The notes below the pieces were generated by a model that saw only the letters and a list, made by a program, of their open reading frames with translations, did no database searches and was not told the origin of the DNA. The position numbers and the translations under genes are program-made. Positions 32,436 to 39,568 of a stretch of 49,059 bases of DNA are shown piece after piece. This DNA comes from JAGLQA01 sp023135565 (GTDB lineage: Bacteria > Acidobacteriota > Aminicenantia > UBA2199): assembly GCA_030639305.1 (NCBI GenBank), contig DAOWCY010000029.1:1-49059 (forward strand). Reading direction: 5' to 3'. Within the stretch, counting starts at the first letter, position 1. Every line of letters begins with the position of its first letter.

Positions 32436-32520
32436 ACTTTAATTATGAACGATTGCCCGGGTAATTTCTGCTGTTTACTGTCTGCGGAAATCCCGCGGTT
32501 TTAAAAGCCCAGGAGGTACT

Positions 32521-33723
32521 ATGATAGATTATGAACAATTTTATTCCGCGAACGCGAAAGGCATGAAAGAATCGGAACTTAAAGAATTATTAAAATTTAC
32601 TAATAAACCGGGAATCATCTCTTTTGCCGGAGGTTATCCCGCACCCGATCTTTTTCCCGTGGCGGAGATAACGGAAATCATAAACGATTTAATGGCAAAA
32701 GGAGGCACCGGCATCTTTCAATACGGCGCAGCGGAGGGCTATCTCCCGCTGCGGGAAGAGCTGGTGAAATTTATGAAGAAACAGGGCGTCGATATAGCGC
32801 TGGAACAATTGGTTATTATTACCTCGTCGCAGCAGGGTTTGGACTTAGTAGGCAAAGTTTTCCTCAGTCCCGGGGATGTGATTATGACGGGAAAACCCAC
32901 TTATATCGGGGCTATTATGGCTTTCAACTGTTACTCTGCCCAGATGTGCGGCATAGAGTTGGATGATGACGGAATCGATACCGCACTGCTGGAAAAAGAG
33001 ATAAAAAACCTAATTGCCGCGAAGCGGAAGCCCAAATGTATCTATGTGGTGCCTGATTTCCAGAATCCATCCGGCATCACCATCAGCCTGGATAGGAGGA
33101 AAGAGTTGATCCGCATTGCCGAAGAGTATGATCTGCTTATCGTGGAGGATTCTCCTTACCGGCAGTTACGATTTGAAGGGGAGCCGGAACCGCCTTTAGT
33201 CAGCTTGAATTCGGAGCGGGTTTTGTCTCTTTATACCTTTAGTAAAATATTGCTGCCCGGTTTCAGGTTAGGTTGGATGATCGGGCCCGAGCCTTTGATC
33301 CGCAAATCGGTTATAGCCAAGATGGCCGGTGACATTTGCGCTCCGCCTTTTAACCAGGCGGTAGTGGCCGAATTTTTGAAACGGGAACTGCTCGAAGGGC
33401 AGATCGAAAAAATTATCGCCGCTTACCGGGAGAAGCGGGACTTGATGTTGGCGAAGTTGGCGGAGTACATGCCTGAAAGGGAAGGTTTGAAGTGGACTCA
33501 TCCCAATGGCGGGTTATTTCTCTGGCTTACGCTGCCTGAGAATATGGATGCCACCGAGATGTTCCGGGATGCCGTAGAAAAGAAGGTTGCTTATGTGGTA
33601 GGACAAGCTTTTGACCCGGAAGGGAAGAAGCGGAACACCATGCGTTTGAATTTTTCTTTTGCTTCGTTGGAACAGATAGATGAGGGTGTCAAGCGGTTAG
33701 CCCAGGTGATTAAAAGCCGGTAG
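32521..33723 (+). CDS. PLP-dependent class I aminotransferase, 400 aa
   Basis: A fold-type I aminotransferase close to 2-aminoadipate/aromatic aminotransferases (LysN/MocR-derived group). It opens IISFAGGYPAPDLFP, the substrate-specificity loop of this group. FQYGAAEGYLPLREEL and ITSSQQGLDLVGKVFLSPGD follow, then PDFQNPSG with the conserved Asn, IVEDSPYRQLRF with the PLP ring Asp/Tyr, and YTFSKILLPGFRLGW with Schiff-base Lys242. The C-terminal Arg is expected in RLNFSFA. The length is standard. AGGAGG lies 5 bases before the ATG. It is followed after 8 bases by the truncated hicB, perhaps in the same transcript. The amino-acid substrate cannot be set from sequence. Confidence 0.93.
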   Translation: MIDYEQFYSANAKGMKESELKELLKFTNKPGIISFAGGYPAPDLFPVAEITEIINDLMAKGGTGIFQYGAAEGYLPLREELVKFMKKQGVDIALEQLVIITSSQQGLDLVGKVFLSPGDVIMTGKPTYIGAIMAFNCYSAQMCGIELDDDGIDTALLEKEIKNLIAAKRKPKCIYVVPDFQNPSGITISLDRRKELIRIAEEYDLLIVEDSPYRQLRFEGEPEPPLVSLNSERVLSLYTFSKILLPGFRLGWMIGPEPLIRKSVIAKMAGDICAPPFNQAVVAEFLKRELLEGQIEKIIAAYREKRDLMLAKLAEYMPEREGLKWTHPNGGLFLWLTLPENMDATEMFRDAVEKKVAYVVGQAFDPEGKKRNTMRLNFSFASLEQIDEGVKRLAQVIKSR

Positions 33724-33731
33724 GTAAGCTA

Positions 33732-33995
33732 ATGGCAAATTTATTACACTATAAAGGTTATGTAGGCAGCGTTAAGTTTATCGAAGAGAAAGACCTGTTT
33801 TATGGGAAGATAGAATTTATAAACGACTTGATAACCTTCCAGGGTATTTCCGTAGAAGAATTAAAAAAAGATTTCCACCAGGCTGTAGATGAATATATCG
33901 AAGATTGCAGAGGATTGGGAAAAGAACCGGAAAAACCCTGTCCTCCTAAGGCCCCTAATAGGGCGCGGACGCCGACCCCCGCCGTCCGTTTATAG
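33732..33995 (+). pseudogene. hicB: Truncated HicB antitoxin; DNA-binding half replaced by repeat
   Basis: The N-terminal HicB fold is intact: LLHYKGYVGSVKFIEEKDLF, then FYGKIEFINDLITFQGISVE and KKDFHQAVDEYIEDC. After KEPEKP, where HicB proteins continue into a ribbon-helix-helix domain of about 40 residues, the frame runs into the REP-like element. It ends with repeat-coded CPPKAPNRARTPTPAVRL. DNA binding is therefore probably lost. No hicA toxin gene is found on either side. It sits 8 bases after the aminotransferase. Being a pseudogene is inferred from the missing domain. Confidence 0.75.
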
Positions 33996-33996
33996 G
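33950..33996. repeat. REP-like element at the hicB break
   Basis: GGCCCCTAATAGGGCGCGGACG is followed by an expanded loop and GCCGTCCG. The same expanded form is found at the apbE end (35130-35180). It marks the point where hicB is cut. Confidence 0.7.
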
Positions 33997-34093
33997 TTTT
34001 GACGGCGCCGGAGGACTCGACTACCCTGGCAAAAATAATAGGAAACGCAACACAAAAAGCACCAACATTTGCCTCCGACAAACCAGGTGACAC
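33991..34093 (-). pseudogene. Duplicated 3'-end fragment of apbE
   Basis: On the minus strand this reads EANVGAFCVAFPIIFARVVE and continues SSGAVKTYKRTAGVG, matching the end of the intact apbE product 1.2 kb downstream (VEAFCAAYPFIFARVIESSG and on). At the DNA level, 33991-34060 and 35176-35245 differ at only 6 of 70 positions by my count, and the flanking REP-like element is shared. Nothing of the upstream part of apbE is present. It is a displaced copy or the stub of a decayed second gene. Confidence 0.8.
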
Positions 34094-34245
34094 TGTAATT
34101 TATCGGAACTCCGAAATCCAAAAAATGGGAGATAAAAAGACGTTTCCCCGTTACTCGATGCGTTTGATTATTATACCCCGCTGTCTGGAATATTTTAAAC
34201 GACACGTCAATTTTCTACCCAGTTTACGACTTTCAAATTCGATAC

Positions 34246-34611
34246 TCATGAAAATTCTTTTGTGTTATTGGTTACAACTGTTAAACCTAAACTTAAAGCT
34301 TGTGCCGCAATAAGATTATCCAATGACCCTATAGGTTTACCCAGTGATTCAAGTTCAGAGCGAATTTTTCCATAAACAATGGCGGCATTGTAATCGAAAT
34401 CAACGACAACCAGCGGAAGTAAAAATTGTTCCAGGGCCTCTCTATTCCGGTCAGGATATTTACTTTTTTGTACGCCGTATTCTAATTCCGCAACTGATAT
34501 AGATGAAATTCCTATTTCCGCAACCGAATACTTATTGAACATCTGTAAAACTTCAGGCGGCTTCTTTTTTATAATATAAATGCAAATGTTAGTGTCGAGC
34601 AAATATATCAT
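34246..34611 (-). CDS. vapC: VapC-type PIN-domain toxin with early UGA stop, 121 aa
   Basis: A PIN-domain ribonuclease toxin. Acidic site residues are Asp6 (LLDTN), Glu42 (SVAELEYG), Asp98 (IGSLDNLIAA) and the VTNNTKEF motif. The frame stops at UGA right after KEFS. Reading on in the same frame gives VSNLKVVNWVEN and a second UGA ending at 34207, exactly the usual VapC ending with Arg expected at the first UGA (CGA to TGA). The toxin is thus probably shortened by 13 residues through one point mutation; all catalytic residues remain. Its ATG overlaps the vapB stop by 4 bases. Confidence 0.88.
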   Translation of the reverse strand: MIYLLDTNICIYIIKKKPPEVLQMFNKYSVAEIGISSISVAELEYGVQKSKYPDRNREALEQFLLPLVVVDFDYNAAIVYGKIRSELESLGKPIGSLDNLIAAQALSLGLTVVTNNTKEFS

Positions 34612-34841
34612 TTGAAAGGGTTTTCCCGGATTTGTCCCGGCGGTTGTTCCCGTCTTTCCATAAAGTCAACCGAAAATTTGTCCAGGCTATCAAACAAAGA
34701 CTGCCATGGGGCATGGTAGGGTATTAGCACTACGGCACCGCCTATCTTTTTAATATAGACTTTATCGTCCTTAAGGCAATATTCTTCAGGCAGCCTTACT
34801 ACCTGGCTTTGACCGTCTTGAACTATGTCCGTTACATTCAT
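34608..34841 (-). CDS. vapB: VapB-type antitoxin, 77 aa
   Basis: The antitoxin partner of the PIN toxin. The N-terminal swapped-hairpin AbrB/MazE-like DNA-binding part reads DGQSQVVRLPEEYCLKDDKV, continuing YIKKIGGAVVLIP. The C-terminal tail WQSLFDSLDKFSVDFMERRE should wrap the toxin. The start has AGGAG 6-8 bases upstream, and a consensus promoter (TTGACA-17-TATATA) lies at 34859-34887. VapBC complexes usually repress their own promoter. Overlap with vapC is ATGA. Confidence 0.92.
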   Translation of the reverse strand: MNVTDIVQDGQSQVVRLPEEYCLKDDKVYIKKIGGAVVLIPYHAPWQSLFDSLDKFSVDFMERREQPPGQIRENPFK

Positions 34842-34858
34842 GCTTAACTCCTGCTCTA

Positions 34859-34887
34859 TATATATACATTTTATTTTATAATGTCAA
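34859..34887 (-). promoter_or_regulatory. vapBC promoter
   Basis: On the minus strand, TTGACA (34882-34887), 17 bases, TATATA (34859-34864). This is a near-perfect sigma70 consensus. Confidence 0.7.
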
Positions 34888-34901
34888 CTATAAAAAAAAA
34901 T

Positions 34902-34939
34902 CCTTTTCACTTCCTTATCGACTTCCCGATAGGAAAAGG
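34902..34939. other. Nested hairpin in the vapB-apbE gap
   Basis: CCTTTTC (34902-34908) pairs with GAAAAGG (34933-34939), enclosing TATCG-ACTTCC-CGATA. It may be a terminator or an RNA structure between apbE and vapB. Confidence 0.4.
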
Positions 34940-35098
34940 GGAAAATCCAATAAAAGCCCCAACATCCTCCGTGGCAGACAAAGATTTATAAAAAATTAGC
35001 GGCAAAAAACAATTTTTCCTTGCGAAAGAATGTTCCCTTGGCCTTCAACAAATATGCAGAAAAAGCGATTGAACAGGCGGTCGAAGGCGTATTTCACA

Positions 35099-35180
35099 GG
35101 CCCCTCATAGAGTGCGGACGCCGTCCGCTCAGGGCTTTCCTTATAGGCTGGGGTCGCCGACCCCAGCCGTCCGCTTATAG
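35099..35180. repeat. REP-like elements at the apbE 3' end
   Basis: GGCCCCTCATAGAGT and GCGGACG-C-CGTCCGC (35115-35129) are followed by a second expanded hairpin (CTGGGGTCG-CCGACCCCAG). The latter lies inside the apbE frame and encodes its last residues. Confidence 0.75.
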
Positions 35181-36214
35181 GTTTTGACGGTGCCGGAGGA
35201 CTCGATTACCCTGGCAAAAATAAAAGGATAAGCAGCACAAAAAGCCTCTACCTCAGCAGGCTGCATCACGACAAATGCAGTGGAAAGCGCATCGGCCACG
35301 GCTGCCGATGAATGCACTACCCAGGCAGAACGATGACCACAGGCCGGTTCCCCGGTCTTTGGGTCCAGGATGTGCTCGCCTTTCACCTCTTTGCCGGAAC
35401 CGCTGAGCGCCCTGTTAAAAAGATAAAAAGTCTCGCCGGCCAACCCCACAGGCCATCCCTTCTCCCGCGGCAGTGAGGCGGGAATTTTCCCGGTAACTCC
35501 CTGTGCCGCGGCGGCGGCAGCGTTCCCGGTTTTTCCCGCCGGCGAATCGCCGGGGGTATCGCCGGGGGCGTCGCCGATAGCTATTGCCGTGCTGGCGCCG
35601 CCGTGCAGAAGCGCCCGGTGGATGTCCCAATCGGACAGTATTTCGAGACTTTTGTCTAAAGCATAACCTTTGCCGATGCCGCCGAAATCAAGATTTAGAT
35701 AGCCTCCGCCGGGAGAACCGGCCTTTTCCCCGGTCAGCGTGATCGTTAAAGGACTGCCGTTTAAAGCCGGATTTTCTTGCGGCTCGAATGATGAACCGGG
35801 GCGACGTTTCCCCGTATCGAAAAAAACAGCCCCGTTCTCAGCAAAATAAAAACGATCGAAACCCGTACAAGCCGAGTTTTTTTTTGTTTGCGTCAATTCC
35901 GGGTCTGCGCCTTTATTATCAAAAGTTTCCGGCAGGGAGCCCAAGGTAACATCGAAAGCGCCTTTCGTGCTGTGATAAACTTCCTCCGCTAATTGTAAAC
36001 ATTCGATTAGTTCGATGCCTACGGGCAGCGATTGCCCGGGGTTGAGGAGACTCAACTGACCTACATCGCTACGCGGGTCATAGCGGCTGAGGATACCTTC
36101 GATGCGGTCGATTTCGGCAAATACGGCGGCAGCAGCCTGCCGGGCATATTCTTCTTCCTGACCGGCGATAAAAATCTCAAAATCGGTTCCCATGGCATAA
36201 TGGGAAAATTTCAC
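35141..36214 (-). CDS. apbE: FAD:protein FMN transferase ApbE, 357 aa
   Basis: Predicted to attach FMN covalently to a Thr/Ser of target flavoproteins, using FAD and Mg. Family motifs are SHYAMGTDFEI, LSRYDPRSDVGQLS, STKGAFDVTLGSL, LNLDFGGIGKGYALD, RALLHGGAS and the C-terminal HSSAAVADALSTAF. Start is GTG at 36214, overlapping the membrane-protein stop (GTGA) with GGGAGG upstream. Two low-complexity inserts are unusual: one around GDAPGDTPGDSPAG and one after DNKGAD. The last residues KRTAGVGDPSL come from a REP-like element. It is third in the operon with a multihaem cytochrome. No FMN-binding target with the usual S/T-G-A-T/S motif was found in the window. Confidence 0.92.
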   Translation of the reverse strand: MKFSHYAMGTDFEIFIAGQEEEYARQAAAAVFAEIDRIEGILSRYDPRSDVGQLSLLNPGQSLPVGIELIECLQLAEEVYHSTKGAFDVTLGSLPETFDNKGADPELTQTKKNSACTGFDRFYFAENGAVFFDTGKRRPGSSFEPQENPALNGSPLTITLTGEKAGSPGGGYLNLDFGGIGKGYALDKSLEILSDWDIHRALLHGGASTAIAIGDAPGDTPGDSPAGKTGNAAAAAAQGVTGKIPASLPREKGWPVGLAGETFYLFNRALSGSGKEVKGEHILDPKTGEPACGHRSAWVVHSSAAVADALSTAFVVMQPAEVEAFCAAYPFIFARVIESSGTVKTYKRTAGVGDPSL

Positions 36215-36768
36215 TGCTGCTCCCTCCCGCGTTTTTTATGCCCCGGCACGGAATGATAAGCATAAATCGCGGCTGCAATTAGGGCAGCCAATCCCATCCA
36301 GCGGTGCAGCCCGGTAAACCACAGGTTGAATTCGGTAGAAAAAAGAGGCGTCATTAAAATCAGGGCAGTTAGAACCAGGATAAACCCGGCCAGCGCCACT
36401 GCCCAACCAGCTGCTGCTTGAGTCCTGTTTATTGGAGAATTATTTTTCGGCAAAAAATCTTTGTTTAGTTTGCTTTTTTTGGCACTCTTATTGGTTTGCC
36501 TCCAGGAAGCGGGCAAACTGAAAATCCCGACCCGAAGCGCCACCAGGATACATAACGTCATGGCAAAAACCCCGCCTGCCGCCATGTGAAACAGCACCGG
36601 GAAACCGGACATAGCGCGGGTCATAAAAAGAGTAAAGAAAAAACCGGTCAACACCTGGATAACAAGACTAATACAGAATAATAAGAAAACCCACTGTTCA
36701 AAAACCGGGTACCTGATAACTATGATTTCTGCCATGAATAGTTTGAAATTCTTTTTTAGTATGTCCAT
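36211..36768 (-). CDS. Four-helix membrane protein, cytochrome b-like, 185 aa
   Basis: Four predicted membrane helices (about 26-48, 55-81, 118-142, 150-172). His61 lies in helix 2, and His155 and His172 at the ends of helix 4, plausible b-haem ligands (LFHMAAGG, TGLHRWMGL, YAYHSVPGH). The pattern resembles DUF4405 or cytochrome b561-like quinol oxidase anchors, but the match is loose. GAGG lies 7 bases before the start. It sits 8 bases after the seven-haem cytochrome gene and overlaps apbE, so a membrane electron-transfer complex is likely: quinol to the b-type subunit to the c-type cytochrome. Confidence 0.65.
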   Translation of the reverse strand: MDILKKNFKLFMAEIIVIRYPVFEQWVFLLFCISLVIQVLTGFFFTLFMTRAMSGFPVLFHMAAGGVFAMTLCILVALRVGIFSLPASWRQTNKSAKKSKLNKDFLPKNNSPINRTQAAAGWAVALAGFILVLTALILMTPLFSTEFNLWFTGLHRWMGLAALIAAAIYAYHSVPGHKKRGREQQ

Positions 36769-36776
36769 TTATTTCC

Positions 36777-39395
36777 TCATTTCGTTGATGTTTTGCCGGA
36801 GGGTGGGGGCCACTCAGGGGATGCGGGTGCCGTCCCCTGGATAAGGCCGGTGAACCTGCCTAAAGCCAGCACAAAAAGTATCAGTAGAATTGCTGCTATA
36901 AAAAAGAGCGCTGTAAAAAGTATCACTTTAAAAAGAGACCGCAGGGTAAAAGAGAGGCCGAAAAGTTTCTGGTAATATTTATCTTTGCCCATAAATTCGT
37001 GCATGGAGCGCACAGCGCCCCGGTCTGTTTTTAGCGGCCCCGTGCCTGCTACTTTTGCAAAAAAGAAAGGTGAAGAAACAGAGTGGCAGTCGCCGCAGTC
37101 CTCTGCTCCTAAAGCGAGACTTGCGGGGCGCACGTCGTGAGCCAGGGGCCAGGTGACCGGCTGTGCCGCCTCATGATCTTCCGCGATCAGGTTGTTTTCT
37201 TTGTCTAAGCGGAACATTTTGCCGTTCGAGATATAAACACATTCGAGAGGCTCTTCTTGCCTCCGGCGGCCCTGCCGGGGGCCAAACTTTTGAAAAAGTT
37301 TGAACAAAACTTTTGATAATTGAGAAGCGAAAGCTACACCCTGCCGCGAAGCGGCTAAACGCTCCCCCACGCAGTGGGGTTGAAAAAGTTTGAACAAAAC
37401 TTTTGTTGAGCAAACGATTGCGCCCACACCTAAACGTTTGGGAATTTGCTCAGACGTTGTGCTTAATAAAAGTTTTTGGAAGTCCAGAAACCTTTTTTCA
37501 AAAAGGTTTTTGGCCGCCGGAGGCAAATTTTCTTTTAGCTTTTTTAAAATTAACCTGACCTGTTCTTCGGTAAGGGACTGTTCCGAGCCTACAATAGCAG
37601 CTATAGTACGCAGCTCGAAAGGAGAAAACAGCGGCGTTATCTTATCCCCGGTCAACCAACAAAGTTCAGGATTCCGGGCCGGTTCGCCCGGCGATTCTTT
37701 GTTTTGTTTTCCCGGTAATTCTTTGACCTCTAAGTAGCCCTCTAAAAGAAAATAAAGCTTATTTTTATAAACCAGCACCGGCTCTCCCAGTTTCTCCGGC
37801 AGGATATTTAACGTTTCCAGGCACATAGTTATCCGGGTTTCTATTTCCACGTCCAACTGTTCCGCCGTGGTATCGAAAACCGGCACAAGCGGCTCGATCT
37901 TTTCTTTATTATTAACCGCCAAAAAGGTGTCCTGCCCCGCCTCCGCGGGCAAAGAAGACACCTGGAGCAAACCGTCTGCGCTGCGCCGGAATACTTTACC
38001 CGAAGTTGCCAGCACCGGTTCACCCTGGAGCTCCAGGTTCTGCATCAGGGTGAGCAGGAGCGCCGCGATTCTTTCTTCCACATATAAAATATCTTTCCCA
38101 ACTTCTCGAATAATTTCAGCGGGAAGGGGCGTCACCTCGCCTTCCGCCAACTGCGCCCAAAAAGCAGGCCAGACCAGCCGGTGAGGGGCTATTTTACCAT
38201 CGCTGCCCTTTATGTAAACCGGGGCTGCGATATGGGGCGTTTCGGTAAACCATTGGGCCACGCCGAAAATCCCCAACCTGTTGGCCCGGGAAGTCCTCAT
38301 CCGCACAGGGCGCTTGCCCGGCAGGGGACCGGAATGACAAACCGTACAGGAGAGCTTTTCAAAATGCAGTGCCGGGATGCCTTTGTGCAAAAGCCGCGGC
38401 GCACCCAAACGGCCCCGGGATATTCCCGAATGGCAGCCCCGGCAGGAAAAATCGCTGTCTTGCCCTGCGGTTTCGCCTTCACAGCCGCGAGTCATTTTGT
38501 GGTCGATGCCGTGGCGGTGGCACTGCACGCATTTGAGGCCGGAAAGGGAATGCACGTCCCCGTCCACGTCGAATTTTTTTGCGCCCACAACCGAAACCGA
38601 ATGGCAGGTGAGACAGCGTTCATCTTCCGGCCGGCGGCGAATATCGAAGAAAACCCGGTGTTTGCTGTCGAACCTTGTTTTATCGTATTTAACGGAAGGA
38701 ACAACCGCATACACGGGATCGTCTAAATTAGGGCCGTCGTATATATCCCAGGTGGCGGAAAGCCGGGAAGCCATGCCCCCTACTTCCCCAAGGGCTGACG
38801 CGGCTGTGGCAGCCCAGCGGAAATTTTGCCGCAGTACCTGCTTAGCCCATTCGCTGTGGCTTTGTATGCGGGAAGCATTGTGGCAGCCCATGCAGTTGAT
38901 CTCTAAAGCGCCCGACACATCCCAACGCGAACCGGGGCTGACTTCTTCTCCCGGTTCAGACGTTCCGCCGCCGGTCATGTGCCTGCCGAAATGAAGCGTA
39001 AAATCCCAGGGGGTAAGCCCGGCTTCTTTTAGGTTCCAGGTGTTGGGCCATTTGGCAGCCGCTACCGGCAGCACCGTGCCGCTTTTTCGGTCTATCAAAA
39101 ACCAGGGTTCTCCCGGCCTGCCTGATTCCGCCTGTACTAATGACCCGCCGAAATGGAGACCCGCGGCAATTTTGTCGTAGTCGTGGCAAGGAGCGCAGGT
39201 AAAACGTGCAGAGAAGGGCAGGGGATAAGGTTCTGTAGGAATGATCCGCCGGTTGTTCTCATCCAGCAGCGGGATGCGGTGCACCGGGGCGGTGCGGCTG
39301 CCGTCCCAGGCATGGGAGTTATTGTCAGCGGAGAATACCGGTGTAAATAATATAATTAATAGTATTATTGTTGTATATCGTTTTTTAAATAACAT
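36777..39395 (-). CDS. Membrane-anchored seven-haem cytochrome c with read-through repeat element, 872 aa
   Basis: An exported multihaem cytochrome. The start at 39395 opens a signal peptide (MLFKKRYTTIILLIILFTPVFSA); the longer frame begins in repeat DNA. Seven CxxCH motifs are seen: CAPCH, CMGCH, CLTCH, CVQCH, CRGCH, CTVCH and, near the C-terminus, CGDCH. A C-terminal membrane helix (LFKVILFTALFFIAAILLIL) anchors it. Between haems 6 and 7 is a long region ending in about 89 residues encoded by the MITE-like element at 37259-37524 (VLFKLFQPHC, RLAASRQGVAF, FGPRQGRRRQ). The frame stays open through the insert to haem 7 and the anchor. No ribosome-binding site is clear. It heads the operon with the b-type-like subunit and ApbE. 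Confidence 0.88.
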   Translation of the reverse strand: MLFKKRYTTIILLIILFTPVFSADNNSHAWDGSRTAPVHRIPLLDENNRRIIPTEPYPLPFSARFTCAPCHDYDKIAAGLHFGGSLVQAESGRPGEPWFLIDRKSGTVLPVAAAKWPNTWNLKEAGLTPWDFTLHFGRHMTGGGTSEPGEEVSPGSRWDVSGALEINCMGCHNASRIQSHSEWAKQVLRQNFRWAATAASALGEVGGMASRLSATWDIYDGPNLDDPVYAVVPSVKYDKTRFDSKHRVFFDIRRRPEDERCLTCHSVSVVGAKKFDVDGDVHSLSGLKCVQCHRHGIDHKMTRGCEGETAGQDSDFSCRGCHSGISRGRLGAPRLLHKGIPALHFEKLSCTVCHSGPLPGKRPVRMRTSRANRLGIFGVAQWFTETPHIAAPVYIKGSDGKIAPHRLVWPAFWAQLAEGEVTPLPAEIIREVGKDILYVEERIAALLLTLMQNLELQGEPVLATSGKVFRRSADGLLQVSSLPAEAGQDTFLAVNNKEKIEPLVPVFDTTAEQLDVEIETRITMCLETLNILPEKLGEPVLVYKNKLYFLLEGYLEVKELPGKQNKESPGEPARNPELCWLTGDKITPLFSPFELRTIAAIVGSEQSLTEEQVRLILKKLKENLPPAAKNLFEKRFLDFQKLLLSTTSEQIPKRLGVGAIVCSTKVLFKLFQPHCVGERLAASRQGVAFASQLSKVLFKLFQKFGPRQGRRRQEEPLECVYISNGKMFRLDKENNLIAEDHEAAQPVTWPLAHDVRPASLALGAEDCGDCHSVSSPFFFAKVAGTGPLKTDRGAVRSMHEFMGKDKYYQKLFGLSFTLRSLFKVILFTALFFIAAILLILFVLALGRFTGLIQGTAPASPEWPPPSGKTSTK
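37259..37524. mobile_element. MITE-like element inside the cytochrome gene, 266 bp
   Basis: Perfect 13-bp terminal inverted repeats, GCCTCCGGCGGCC at 37259 and its complement ending at 37524. Inside are two AAACTTTT-GA-AAAAGTTT-type arms, TGCCGC-GAA-GCGGC, CCCCAC-GCA-GTGGGG and AACCTTTTT-n-AAAAAGGTTT. It is read as protein in the cytochrome frame without a stop. No clear target-site duplication is visible. Confidence 0.8.
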
Positions 39396-39408
39396 AGTCT
39401 TTTTTTTT

Positions 39409-39559
39409 GCCTCCGGGGGTGCGGCACACCCACCCTCTTTGCCTCCGGCGGCCCTGCCGGGGGCCAAACTTTTGTTTATTTAAAATCAAAGGCGCTCACA
39501 CGCTGCCCCTGCCGCGCAACGGCTTAACGCTACCCCACGCGCGTGGGGCCGCCGGAGGC
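39409..39559. mobile_element. MITE-like element, clean 119-bp copy plus a partial
   Basis: A partial copy starts with GCCTCCGG at 39409. The clean copy runs 39441-39559 with GCCTCCGGCGGCC and GGCCGCCGGAGGC ends, CTGCCGC-GCA-ACGG and CCCCACGC-GCGTGGGG inside. It lies 9 bases after the stop of the neighbouring oxidoreductase gene. The frames over it are repeat-coded. Confidence 0.8.
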
Positions 39560-39568
39560 ATCTTCTCA

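Noticed and set aside
34246..34248. UGA recoding (alternative genetic code or selenocysteine) in vapC
   Set aside because: Many genes here end normally at UGA, the expected residue is Arg, and no SECIS-like stem follows. A point mutation explains it better.
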